Assembly: GCA_019279435.1 (NCBI GenBank)
Contig: JAAALK010000080.1
Coordinates: 92,773,108 to 92,837,107, forward strand
DNA length: 64,000 nt
Direction of reading: 5' to 3'
Origin: Zizania palustris
Lineage: Eukaryota; Streptophyta; Magnoliopsida; Poales; Poaceae
Shown: piece by piece, positions 12,318 through 22,358 of the stretch
Numbering within the stretch: position 1 is the stretch's first letter
Layout: the number at the start of each line of letters is the position of its first letter
Program-made: the position numbers and the translations under genes
The notes under the pieces: generated by a model
What the model was told of the DNA's origin: nothing
Database searches by the model: none
Seen by the model: only the letters and a program-made list of their open reading frames with translations

Positions 12318-12811
12318 TGTTGGGGGAAAATACTTCATCCTTAGAGCCATTGTTGTAACAAGATAGAGGCAGGAGATTTAATCAAAGGCTTTTGATGTCT
12401 AACTTTGGGAGCGCTTTGAATAAGGTTCGAAGCATGAAGATGAACGCTAGTTCGAAGTATATCTTCGAACGTGGACTCTTCAGAGAGTCTTTTTGCTAGC
12501 TAGGATGGAAGACTTATCTTCTTTCTCATTAGATTAGTCTTTTACCATTTAGCCCTATTAGGGGTACCGAATAGTTTTCACTATGTCGGTTGTAATAGAG
12601 GGGTAAAAGGGTCTTTTCCTTAATGTTTGGGCCTATAAATACCCCACGTTTTACCCTGTAATAAGGGGAGGATACAAGTTATTCAAGATACATCTTCGAA
12701 CTGTTTTGAGCTATTATCCTTTCGGAGGCTTGAAATAGTTTACTTTACAAACACTTTATTTGTTAGTTTCTAACTTTCAGAAACCTGTTAGCGTAATCTT
12801 TTATGCCAACA
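12318..12811 (+). repeat. 3' LTR of element D (494 bp), preceded by a polypurine tract
   Basis: Starts TGTTGGGGGAAAATAC, ends TTTATGCCAACA. The tract CGAGGGGCTAC lies at 12307-12317. It is clearly more diverged from the other three LTRs than they are from each other, consistent with being the oldest. The right flank is AGCAT. Confidence 0.93.
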
Positions 12812-13414
12812 AGCATCAACAATAGCATGGACCACTTCACATGGCTATCTCCATCTCCATGGCTCTTGTAATTGAGTGTGTGCTTCTGGCCTCCAAGAAC
12901 TATACTAGTCTATCACTATAGCACCTATACTAGTTACATGTGCCGAAGCAACAATTCTCGACTCGTAGGTCACAAATGTACACCAGCGTTGGCTGTAAAT
13001 ATTAATGACATGCATGCCATATTTAAATTTACATTCTTTCAATGCATCTAATACATCACATTTATCAAGGCCATGCTAGTCACAACATTCTCTACAAAAC
13101 AAAGTTAGGCGAAGAATCTAAAATTGACTCAACTAGATCAGAACATCCGATTCCAAATCAGAACTTCTGACTGCAATATTGCTCTCTGTATCGATTTAAA
13201 AACGAATATTGGAAGTTCCGATCCACCATCGAAACTTATTTTCCACTAGAACTTCCGATCGATATCAGAACTCCCGATAGCAAAATTTCTCTCTATATTG
13301 AATCATATTCAATATCGGAACGTCCAATTTTCTGCAGACATAAAACATATCTAATCTGTTTTTCCACAATTTATCACCATACATGAGGGATCCAGATCGA
13401 ACACTATGAACATA

Positions 13415-13427
13415 GGTTCTGATACCA
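13415..13427 (-). other. Primer-binding site of element M
   Basis: The minus strand reads TGGTATCAGAACC one base inside the LTR end CAACA. This is complementary to the 3' end of initiator tRNA-Met, as in most Copia and many Gypsy elements. Confidence 0.75.
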
Positions 13428-13428
13428 T

Positions 13429-14010
13429 TGTTGAATAATGGGGAAGCTACGCTACCTGGCAATTTAAAAACTTTCGCCCTATGCCCAAGAACCATGGCGT
13501 GCAGGATCATAGATCGGTACCTTCTAGTACAAGACGCGCTAAGTGCAGCAGAAGAAGATTTTGGGGAAGCGCATCCTCACTGATCCTCTCATCGCTCTAG
13601 CCATTCCCTAGCAATCCAGTCGATGAAAATGACATAGTTGTTCACATGAAGAAGTCCACGAGCATCATTATTGGAGAATTTCATCCACGGTATCCACACA
13701 TCCAGGGATGGGATCCTTCCAACGTCGGTGTGCTAGCACCACTCGTGAGAAACAGGAGATTCCTCAATCTCATCTTTTGAGATCAAGAAAGGAAGGATAT
13801 GAGTTCTTGGTGGCTAGGTCCAAACTATCAATTGCTTGTCATCCAAGACCTCCTCCTCTCTTTATATAGAGGTGAGAACCCCTAGTCTCCAACAATTTGA
13901 AACCAACAAATCAGTTTCAACCAACAAATTAATTTCAACTAACAAATTAGTTTCAACTAACAAATTAGTTTCAACCAACAAATTAGTTTCAACCAACTAA
14001 AGACCCAACA
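13429..14010 (-). repeat. LTR of element M
   Basis: Plus-strand edge TGTTGAATAATGG next to the primer-binding site; the far edge is set tentatively at CCCAACA, giving terminal TGTTG/CAACA. A TATA box (CCTCTATATAAAGAG on the minus strand) lies near 13857-13870, in the expected orientation. Confidence 0.6.
13901..13990. repeat. Five 18-bp tandem repeats
   Basis: Five consecutive units of the form AACYAACAAATTAGTTTC within the LTR of element M, differing by one or two bases each. Confidence 0.85.
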
Positions 14011-14365
14011 AATCCAATCTATTATGCCCGCATCAGAACTTCTGATCCAATATCGGAACTTTTGATCAGGGCTCTCGGACTCCAATTTCAGGTAGCATCA
14101 GAACTTCCCATACCTCCTATCAGAACTTCCAATTAGTGCAATTTTTCCCGATGTGCATCGGAATTTACAATTTCAACTCTCTGTATCTAATTAGAAATTA
14201 TCATAACTTCCGATTTGAACTCTCTATTTCATAAAAAATAAATTATTAGAACTTCCAATTTGAGTTCTCTATTTCTAATTCAGAAAAATAATCGGAACTT
14301 CCAATTCCAAATCGGAACTTCCGATTCCAAATTGAAACTTCCGATCCAATAAGAATTTTTTTGGG

Positions 14366-14690
14366 CACTGTTCCTTCATGAATGTCGTGATGTTTCCCGC
14401 TGAGTTTTGTTTGCCAGAGGATGATGTCGAGGTCTCTCAACTAAACCACGGCCCACACGAAGCCGTGCTCGAGAAGCATCTCGTCGTTCGAGGACGCATC
14501 GATGAAAAGCCGATGTCGAGGATGTTGGTGGATGGAGGCACCACTGTCAACCTGATGTCATACTTTGAAGAAACTCGGTAAGAATAAAGATGATTTGATG
14601 AAGACCAACCTAACATTGAACGACTTCAACAGCGAGAACTCTGAGACGAAGGGTGTCCTTTCACTAGAGCTGACGATGGACCACAATATA
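14366..14690 (+). pseudogene. Gypsy protease scrap (element O)
   Basis: The plus strand encodes MNVVMFPAEF, VRGRIDEKPMSRMLVDGGTT and, after a frameshift near 14576, KGVLSLELT. It aligns with element E's protease (RGQIDGKPISRMLVDSGATV at 31248-31550). The catalytic D-S/T-G has become DGG. It is flanked by M on the left and J on the right, so nothing else of this element survives here. Confidence 0.7.
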
Positions 14691-15075
14691 GGATCGGAAT
14701 GGCGACTAGAGGGGGGTGAATAGGTGCCATGACAAATTCTCATGAATATGATGGTCTTTTCAAATCACCCAATGTACCTCTAAATGAACAAGCAGAAGCA
14801 GATTTAACAACGCAGTAAAAATTCTGATAAAAGCAGATAAAGATTCGTGAATATGAATTGATAGATTGAGAGATCACCAGCACAAAATTTGCACACACAA
14901 TGACTGCACTCAATTTTTTCTTCAATTCGGACTTCGAACAACCGAACACAATTTTCAGTCGGTCAATGAAGTGCTGACTCCCTGGTTCAGTCGGTCAATG
15001 AAATACCGATTACTTCAGTCGGTCACTTGTACTCCAACATGTGTAGAAAAATGAAGAACATAATGCCTTCTGCAT

Positions 15076-16145
15076 TGTTGGGGGAATATATTTCCCTTAA
15101 ACAGGGGCCAAACGACGTCAGCCTCCGACAGCCTTCGGCCCAGAACCAGGTACTGTCGAAGCCTGTTTTCTCTAAGTGTTGTTTCCAGGTCCCAAGGTGC
15201 CTTTCGGGGCCCGCAGCTTCGGAGCCCCTAGACCAGGAGGTCCGGCCCGGAGCCCCCAATTCAGGCCCGGGCGCAGGCCGCCGGAGGCCACCCTCCGAGA
15301 GCCAAGCCCGGAGGCCACCCTCTGGAGTCCAGTCCGGAGGCCACCCTCCGAGAGTCAAGCCCGGAGGCCACCCTCCGAGAGCCAAGCCCGGAGGCCACCC
15401 TCCGGAGTCCAGTCCGGAGGCCACCCTCCGAGAGTCAAGCCCGGAGGCCACCCTCCGGAGTCCTGTTCGGAGGTCGCCCTCCGGAGCCAAGTCCGGAGGC
15501 CACCCTCCGAGAGCCAAGCCCGGAGGCCTCCTTCCGGAGTCCTGTTCGGAGGCCACCCTCCGAAAGCCAAGCCCGGAGGCCACCCTCCGGAGCCAAGTCC
15601 GGAGGCCACCCTCCGAAAGCCAAGCCCGGAGGCCACCCTCCGGAGTCCTGTTCGGAGTCCACCCTCCGGAGCCAAGTCCGGAGGCCGCCCTCCGGAGCCA
15701 AGTCCATACCGGGGGCCCCCCGCCCCTAGTATGTCGTTTAGCTGGTCAAAGCCTGGCGCAGCCTGACACGCCAGTAAAGCTGTAAAGTTGTCTGGCACCC
15801 TTTGTATTGAAGCTAGCTCCTTTTCCCCTCTCTGCCCCTATGAGCCTGAGACTCATAGGGGGCATCCCAGTCTTTTCCTCTGGCCTGCGTGCCTATAAAA
15901 GCAGGGCCAAGCCCTTGTAACAGGGGACAGGCTCCAGGGAGCCATGAGACCCTGGAGTTATCCTCTTCATATCAAGGTACACCATGCCAAATCCACTACA
16001 AACTGGACGTAGGGTCATTATCCCCTAGGGGAGGCCCGAACCAGTATAAACCCTATCTCTCCCCGTGAGAACCCATCGAGGTTCACTCTCCACATCATAC
16101 TCCACCACAGAAAAACCTGCTGGAACTAACGCAATGGTTCCAACA
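15076..16145 (+). repeat. 5' LTR of element F (1070 bp)
   Basis: TGTTGGGGGAATATATTTCC to GCAATGGTTCCAACA. A TATA box (GCCTATAAAAGCAGG) lies at about 15889-15903. The 5' third is occupied by a GGAGGCCACCCTCCG repeat array. Distantly similar to the LTR of element G (62662-63676). Confidence 0.97.
15276..15705. repeat. 26-27-bp repeat array in the 5' LTR of F
   Basis: About 16 units of the form CGGAGGCCACCCTCCGAGAG plus CCAAGCC or TCCAGTC, alternating two or three variant tails. The core CGGAGG...CCTCCG is an inverted repeat, so each unit can pair with itself and with its neighbours. The same array is in the 3' LTR at about 21484-21913. The long 'GGHPPRAKP'-type reading frames across it on both strands are a by-product of the repeat period. 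Confidence 0.9.
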
Positions 16146-16163
16146 GTTGGCGCCGTCCGTGGG
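16146..16163 (+). other. Primer-binding site of element F
   Basis: GTTGGCGCCGTCCGTGGG directly after the LTR. It is the same site as element A and nearly the same as element B (GTTGGTGCCGTCTGTGGGG), linking F to that family for priming. Confidence 0.85.
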
Positions 16164-16446
16164 GACCTCAGTCCTAGAAGCTAAGTTCTCTACCACTGCC
16201 TGCAACCCGAAGTGCGCCCGAGGGGGGAGCATCGAGGCTTTCTCGCTTCGCGCACCCTCCGGCAAGGGGCTTCGAGGGCAGATCGAAGGCCACCTTCGCC
16301 TTCCTCCATCCTTCGCATACCGGAGCCCACTCTCCGGCAAGGGGCTCCGCTCCACGCTTCAAAGGTCATCGGAGCCCGAGGGCTACAAGGTAAGTACCGC
16401 CCGAAGCCTTACTTCGATGCACCAATCTGCAGTTACGTTAACATAA
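16164..16446 (+). other. Leader of element F where gag would be expected
   Basis: About 280 bp without the MPPKRSAPRNP-type Gag start seen in A and B and without any other recognisable coding similarity. It could hold the packaging signal, but nothing in the sequence proves this. Confidence 0.5.
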
Positions 16447-16775
16447 GCTCGAAGCCATGCTTCGCTTTACTTAAAAACCGAAGCCATGCTTCGCCATGTT
16501 CAAAAACCGAAGCCATGCTTCGCCATGTTCAAAAACCGAAGCCATGCTTCGCCATGTTCAAAAACCGAAGCCATGCTTCGCCTTGTTCAAAAACCGAAGC
16601 CACGCTTCGCCTTGTTCAAAAACCGAAGCCATGCTTCGCCTTACTTTAAAACCGAAGCCATGCTTCGCCTTACTTTAAAACCAAAGCCATGCTTCGCCTT
16701 ACTTAAAGACCGAAGCCATGCTTCGCCTTATTTAAACCCGAAGCCACGCTTCGCCTTATTTAAAACCCGAAGGCC
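16447..16775. repeat. About ten 29-bp tandem repeats with hairpin cores
   Basis: Units read AAAAACCGAAGCCATGCTTCG plus CCATGTTC or CCTTACTT. Each contains CGAAGC-CAT-GCTTCG, a perfect 6-bp stem with a 3-base loop. Further, more diverged CGAAG...CTTCG units continue to about 17340. The block occupies the same relative place (before the 3' end of the antisense gene) as the 61-bp repeats of element B. Confidence 0.9.
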
Positions 16776-17562
16776 CCCTCCGAAGGCTACACAGTGCCCC
16801 CGGGCCCGTAGCAGTGGGCTAAAAGGACTCCGGGCCACTGGCCCGACGCGTCCAGGGATTCCGGGCTCCGCGCCCGAAGCATCCCAGGGATTCCGGGTTC
16901 CGCACCCGAAGCATCCCAGGGTCGAAGGTGACCCAGAGTCGAAGGTGGCTCAGAGCCGAAGGTGGCTCACACTATCACAGGTTCGGTGAATCCACACCAA
17001 ATATCCTTCTCATTACAGGACCAAGTTCCGAAGCCTTGCTTCATTATCTAAAAACGCTCCGAAGCCTGGCTTCGCGTGCTCATATACTATGCGCCTAAGC
17101 GTCTCGAAGTCATACTTCGCCATAATCTAAGTGCGTTTCAGAGCCCCGCTCACGCACAGCATCCAAACCCCGGCATGCCGAAGCATGCTTCGCCCAAATT
17201 GGGTATGCGGAAGCCTTGCTTCGCACCAAATTGATGCGCTCGGAGCCCGTAAGAGGCCCTCGCTCGGTACAAATTCAAGTATCCGAAGCCGTCGAAAAGG
17301 CGCACCCCTTCGCATGTTTATTTTTTGCCCGCACCAGCAACGGTTAAGTCCCTAACTGCCACGAGCAAAAGGGGGGAAGAATGTATGCGAGGTGTGCGAG
17401 TGTAATGCACCGTACGAGCGTGACAAGCTAAACGTTCGAAGCCAAACAACACGAAGCATACAGACAAAGTGTGCGAAGATAACAAACTCAATTCATTGTA
17501 TGTTGAGAAGTGTGTTACAAACATACTTCGGAAACCAAACTACGTATAATCTGTATCTAAGC
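16776..17562. other. Spacer of element F between repeat block and antisense gene
   Basis: GC-rich, with scattered GAAGCCTNGCTTC-like inverted repeats and a short run CCCGAAGCATCCCAGGG. No supportable coding region. The antisense transcript probably ends in here; no clear polyadenylation signal was identified. Confidence 0.5.
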
Positions 17563-20500
17563 CTAAGAAGAACCGTGTGCGAGCCCCCGACCCTCGCTTG
17601 CCCTTTCTTCGGCCAGGGCCACCTCAGCTGGATGTTGCCTCGTCGGAGCCCGCTCTCCCTCGACCGGCCCGTCCAGGCTCCGAAGCCCACAGGCTTCGAC
17701 TTCCGCTTTGCAGGTTGCTCCAAGTTCGCGAAGCAGGCGGGGCCGTGTCGAAGGCAGAAAGTCTAGGGCTTCGTCGCTCGCTAACACCGTTCGCGAAGGC
17801 AAAGGTAAGGGGTTCTGAAGGGGCTCCGCCTTCACAGCGGCTAGCAAGTCCTGAGCTATTTCGGAGATGGCTTCGCCCCTAGGCCCCCTCGGAAGCTTAA
17901 ACCGAGGGGGACCTTCGGACCTAGCTACTTCAAGAATCGCCCACAGTTGTCGAAGCCCTTCAGAGTCCTCGAGGACTTCGAGGTCTATGCTCGAAGGCTG
18001 AGCCTGGGCAGGTATAAAAAACCCCCGCATTCATATTAATAAACTGATAAGTTTTTTACAAAGCCTACAGCTAGGTATTACAAGAAAGCCTAAGGAGATC
18101 TACACCTTCGGAGGCGGAGTCGTCGAGGTTGAAGGCTTGTCCGAGTCGACGGGCCCCTTGAACCGGCGTTGTCGAAGGGCCTTCATGAGGTCAAGGACCG
18201 CCTCGCAGCCTTGCTCCTTCCAAGGCTCCTGCAGCCGGCGCCAGGCCCCGCGGACTTCGCCCGGAGGCGTCACCAAGTGCGGGCCCCCGAAGGCCACGGG
18301 GGCCACGGAGGTTGCCGCCCGAAGGTGGTCGCACCCTGCGGCATGAAGCATATGCAGCACCCCTTGACCGGCGACGCGACCGGCCATAAGAGCGAAGCCC
18401 GTCAGCGCTTCGTCCGCTACCGAGGCTGCGGTCTTCAAGAAATCAGTGCGGTCCCCAATCGGGTCCTGGTCGCCAAAGTCCGGAGTCCGGCACTCGGTCC
18501 CTATCTTCTCAAGGACCTCGGTCAGGCTCTGAGTGGCCTCACCAAGGTTAGCCACAACAAAGCTTTCAAGATCCCGAGCTCGCTGGCGGAGCTCCTCGTT
18601 CTCCTTCGCCTGACGGGCCTCGGCGTCCTTCGAAGATTGGAGCTCCGCGCGGAGCCGAGCCGACTCCGAGGCCAAGGCTTCCTTCGCCTCAGCAGCCGAA
18701 GCCTCGGCCCACCTCCGCTTCTCGGCCTCCTCCAAGACCTCGCGGCGAAGGGCCTCCTTCTCTTCCGCGAGGCGCTCCATCCGCCGGTCAGCAGCAGTCG
18801 AAGCTGCCGCGTTCAGTGCGAGGGCCTGCAGGAATTCAAGAAACCTTAAGTATTAACCAAGAGGCAAAGTATAGTTCGAAGCTGCAAGGGGCTCCGCTCA
18901 CCCGCATGAGGACTTCGTTCGAGCTAACGAAGAGCTCCGTGGGATCTCGGTGGCTAAGCTGGGCCACCAAGTCCCCCTCCTCCGCAGAAGCACAGGCCTC
19001 GCGGAAGCCGAGGATCGCCGCCGCCGTCACGCCCCCCCTCGGCTTGAAGGGGTGAATCACCGCCATGGTGGTCTCCGCGGACTCCGGCAAGGCAGGGCTC
19101 AGGCCCACCACGTCGACATCTTCTTCGCCTCGAGGGTCCGCGCGGTCTCCGCCGCCCTCGCCATCAGACGAAGTGCTCTCGGACTCTGACCCACTGCCGC
19201 TGCCGCTGCCGCTGCCACTGCTGCTGCTGCTCGAAGCCTCCGAGGGCTTCGCTTCGGCGGGCTTCGACCCACCTTCGCCTGCCGGCTTCGCCACAGTGGG
19301 CCTCGCATCATCTTCGTCCTCTGCAAAGCCAAGTCAAAACCTGCATATTGAAGAGAAGCATGCGAAAAGAAAAAAGGATTTACCATCATCAGAGATCTCC
19401 TGGAAGGAACTAGGGGCTAAGTGCGTCCTCCAGCTCCCTCGCTGCGAAGCTGGCGCATCCGCCTTCGCGCCCGAAGCTGGTTCCGCCGGAGCATCCGTGG
19501 CCTCCTTGGCAGCCGGAGTGCGCGCATCGGCCTCCTCCTCCGAAGCCCTCGCCGCCAGGGGCTTCGCGGCCTTCTTGGGGGTCGGAGTAGCTGCGGGCTT
19601 CGCCGCAGCCTCCCCCGAAGCGTCCGCTTCGTCCTCGTCCCCCCTCTTCCTCTTGGCTCCGGCCAACGAGGCAGCCAGGTGGGCGAAGTCCGGCAGAGCA
19701 GGGAGCCCTCCGAGGCCAAGCGCGGTCCACACTCTGTTCCAGCGCTCCCAGGACCCCACCAGGGCGAGGCGCTGGTTCTGCTCCTCGGGGGTCGGAGTCC
19801 CAACGACTCGGTCCGCCGCCGCAATGGCCTCCTCCGGGGTCCTCATGTCGAGGTCGGCTACACGAAAAGGTTGAGTTAGGACCAAAGTGCTCAAGTATTA
19901 AAAGCAAGAAGAGCGCGAAGACTTACAGAAGCGGTCGAAGGCCAGCTCGCTGAGTTCTCCTTGGCCCGAAGCCTGGAAGAGACCCTCCGGCCAGGAGCGC
20001 ACGAGGGGGCTAAGCCGAAGGGTAATAAACTCCTCCGCGAGGTCCCTCATACTCATCTTCGCCGCCACCCTTCGGAGCAGCGAGATCCTCGATTCCAGGA
20101 GGCCTTCGCGGGTATTCACCACCCCTTCGCGCCGATACAGGATGTGGGCGTTGGTACTCCTAAGGGGAGAGTTCGCGCCGACGGAGGCGTAGAACCACTC
20201 TTGATCCCATCTCGAATACCACTTGTTATTTACAGCCCTCGCAGGGAAGGCGTCCTGGAACTCCTTCCGGAGCTGGAAGTTGGCGCTGCCGAAGGCCAGC
20301 GCCCTCTTGACGCGGTCCGTCCCCTCCCTGGGCTTCGGCTGGCAGTTGGCGTCATGAAGAGCAACGAAGACATCCGCGCGGCCCTCGCAGCCTTCGGCCC
20401 TCATGGCCCACTCAAAAACAGCTAGCCTCGCCACTGCGTTGGGCGAAAGCTGAGGAAGCTCAAGGTTGTAGGCCTTGAGGACTTCGCTCAGCATCCCCAC

Positions 20501-20836
20501 CGCAGGCAGTCCGAGGCTGGCCTCGAAGAAGGCTTCAAACACCACCACTTCGTCAGCACGAGGCTTCGGTATGGCCTCTGATTTCTCCGGAACCCTCAGT
20601 TGGATTTTCGCTGCAATCTTTCCCTCGCAGGCCCTCCGGACGGACTCCTCCGTGGAAATCGAAGCCCTCATTTCCAGGGTCTGCTCGAACCTGTCGGAGG
20701 GCGTCCGAAGGTCCCTCGGCCCCAGTCGCCTAGCTGCAGGCTTCGCTGCCGCGGCCGCTGCTGCCGCCGCTTGCACTTGGGCGGAGCCCGAGCTCGAGCC
20801 CAAAACCGGGAGCTTCGCCACTGCTTTCTTCGGCAT
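17563..20836 (-). CDS. Intact five-exon antisense gene of element F (Transposase_28-like, about 987 aa)
   Basis: Exons by GT-AG rule and homology: 20836-19927, 19857-19384, 19320-18902, 18825-18106 and about 18003-17563 (the exon 5 start may be off by one). Phases 1, 1, 0, 0 give an uninterrupted reading frame of about 987 codons. Residues 1-50 are Ala-rich. About 97-160 is the conserved block (VVFEAFFEASLGLPAVGML, LSPNAVARLAVFEWAMRAEG) that I assign to the 'putative gypsy type transposon' family. Exon 3 is an acidic Ser/Gly run. Exon 4 opens with a coiled coil (about 617-690) followed by a helical domain. Exon 5 is conserved with C. There is no signal peptide, membrane segment, zinc finger or catalytic motif I can name. 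Function is unknown; a nuclear or RNP-associated coiled-coil protein is a guess. It is the only gene of F. Confidence 0.8.
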
Positions 20837-20993
20837 TCTGATCAGACTTCGGATCGAAGGGCTAAAGGATGGCGAAGGGCTAGAAGCTAGCGAAGGTCGC
20901 TCTGCGAGGCTAGGAGGAAGAGGAGAGCGAAGGTGGTAAGGCGGTAAGCAAGAAGTGAATGGAAGTGTGCCGGAGCCGCACGCGGTAAGTCTC

Positions 20994-21001
20994 TATTTAT
21001 A
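20994..21001 (-). promoter_or_regulatory. TATA box of element F's antisense gene
   Basis: The minus strand reads CGCGCCTATAAATAGAGAC about 160 bp upstream of the ATG at 20836, followed by TTACCGCGTGCGGC. Element G has CGCCTATAAATAGGAG then TTACCTCGTGCGGC in the equivalent place, so both the box and the initiation region are conserved. Confidence 0.8.
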
Positions 21002-21269
21002 GGCGCGGTAAGAATCCCAACCGTCATGGGCCGAGCCCACCGCCAGATGGGCCTCCGGCGAAAGCAAATCAAGCCCGAGCAAGGTAACGGTAACTTTTCT
21101 GACCGTTGCGGAGCCGTTCGGGCTCCCCGAGGCCGCTCTGGCACGAGCATTTATTACCCCCAGGAATCAAGGTCTTCTTCGGTCCTGGCTCCGGAGGTGC
21201 GTTCCCTCCGAAGTGTTTTCAGGTCATTTGTCCTAAGGGCGCGTGCACCCCTTCGTTCCGAAGGCCTAC

Positions 21270-21283
21270 ACGCGAGGGGCTAC
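21270..21283 (+). other. Polypurine tract of element F
   Basis: ACGCGAGGGGCTAC directly before the 3' LTR; same core as elements C, D and G. Confidence 0.8.
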
Positions 21284-22353
21284 TGTTGGGGGAATATATT
21301 TCCCTTAAACAGGGGCCAAACGACGTCAGCCTCCGACAGCCTTCGGCCCAGAACCAGGTATTGTCGAAGCCTGTTTTCTCTAAGTGTTGTTTCCAGGTCC
21401 CAAGGTGCCTTTCGGGGCCCGCAGCTTCGGAGCCCCTAGACCAGGAGGTCCGGCCCGGAGCCCCCAATTCAGGCCCGGGCGCAGGCCGCCGGAGGCCACC
21501 CTCCGAGAGCCAAGCCCGGAGGCCACCCTCCGGAGTCCAGTCCGGAGGCCACCCTCCGAGAGTCAAGCCCGGAGGCCACCCTCCGAGAGCCAAGCCCGGA
21601 GGCCACCCTCCGGAGTCCAGTCCGGAGGCCACCCTCCGAGAGTCAAGCCCGGAGGCCACCCTCCGGAGTCCTGTTCGGAGGTCGCCCTCCGAAGCCAAGT
21701 CCGGAGGCCACCCTCCGAGAGCCAAGCCCGGAGGCCTCCTTCCGGAGTCCTGTTCGGAGGCCACCCTCCGAAAGCCAAGCTCGGAGGCCACCCTCCGGAG
21801 CCAAGTCCGGAGGCCACCCTCCGAAAGCCAAGCCCGGAGGCCACCCTCCGGAGTCCTGTTCGGAGTCCACCCTCCGGAGCCAAGTCCGGAGGCCGCCCTC
21901 CGGAGCCAAGTCCATACCGGGGGCCCCCCGCCCCTAGTATGTCGTTTAGCTGGTCAAAGCCTGGCGCAGCCTGACACGCCAGTAAAGCTGTAAAGTTGTC
22001 TGGCACCCTTTGTATTGAAGCTAGCTCCTTTTCCCCTCTCTGCCCCTATGAGCCTGAGACTCATAGGGGGCATCCCAGTCTTTTCCTCTGGCCTGCGTGC
22101 CTATAAAAGCAGGGCCAAGCCCTTGTAACAGGGGACAGGCTCCAGGGAGCCATGAGACCCTGGAGTTATCCTCTTCATATCAAGGTACACCATGCCAAAT
22201 CCACTACAAACTGGACGTAGGGTCATTATCCCCTAGGGGAGGCCCGAACCAGTATAAACCCTATCTCTCCCCGTGAGAACCCATCGAGGTTCACTCTCCA
22301 CATCATACTCCACCACAGAAAAACCTGCTGGAACTAACGCAATGGTTCCAACA
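21284..22353 (+). repeat. 3' LTR of element F (1070 bp)
   Basis: Same length as the 5' LTR. Differences seen by eye: TACTG/TATTG, CTCTGG/CTCCGG, CCGGAG/CCGAAG and CCCGG/CTCGG, all transitions. The repeat array and TATA box are preserved. Confidence 0.97.
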
Positions 22354-22358
22354 TGCAT

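Larger units (their letters stand above)
9002..12811 (+). mobile_element. Element D: 3' part of a third Tat-like Gypsy copy
   Basis: A plus-oriented copy of the same family, retaining most of the antisense gene and the 3' LTR. The left edge at 9002 falls inside exon 4 of its antisense gene, where element C inserted. It is the oldest layer of the nest D, then C, then A. Confidence 0.88.
12812..14010 (-). mobile_element. Element M: 5' end of an unidentified minus-oriented LTR element
   Basis: Comprises an LTR, an iMet-type primer-binding site and about 600 bp of leader (12812-13414) that is cut by element D. The leader has no credible ORF but contains several copies of ATCGGAACTTCCGAT-like words. 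The right edge may be 14010 (CCCAACA) or about 14361 (GGGCA), because the same words continue to 14340. Confidence 0.55.
15076..22353 (+). mobile_element. Element F: complete non-autonomous LTR retrotransposon carrying only an antisense gene
   Basis: 7278 bp, bounded by the 5-bp duplication TGCAT (15071-15075 and 22354-22358). Two LTRs of 1070 bp each differ at about four positions by eye, all transitions. A primer-binding site follows the 5' LTR and a polypurine tract precedes the 3' LTR. The 5.1-kb interior has no gag, protease, RT, RNase H or integrase on either strand. It holds a leader, a tandem-repeat block, and a five-exon minus-strand gene homologous to the antisense genes of C, D and B. 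Replication would need proteins supplied by a related autonomous element; the shared primer site and polypurine tract point to the A-D family or a close relative. Confidence 0.93.

Noticed and set aside
15027..16000. Long reading frames on both strands in the LTR of F, rich in GGHPPRAKP and GGWPPGL peptides (also at 21106-22006)
   Set aside because: They follow the 26-27-bp repeat period, exist on both strands and in several frames, and lie in an LTR; not genes.
16447..16775. Regular 29-bp repeats resembling a CRISPR array
   Set aside because: Units are directly tandem, there are no unique spacers, and the context is a plant retrotransposon.
4421..20836. Antisense genes as real transposases or as host genes
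   Set aside because: The family name 'transposase' comes from location; I see no DDE or other catalytic motif. Each copy lies inside an LTR element next to its 3' LTR, so it is element-borne, not a host gene caught by chance.
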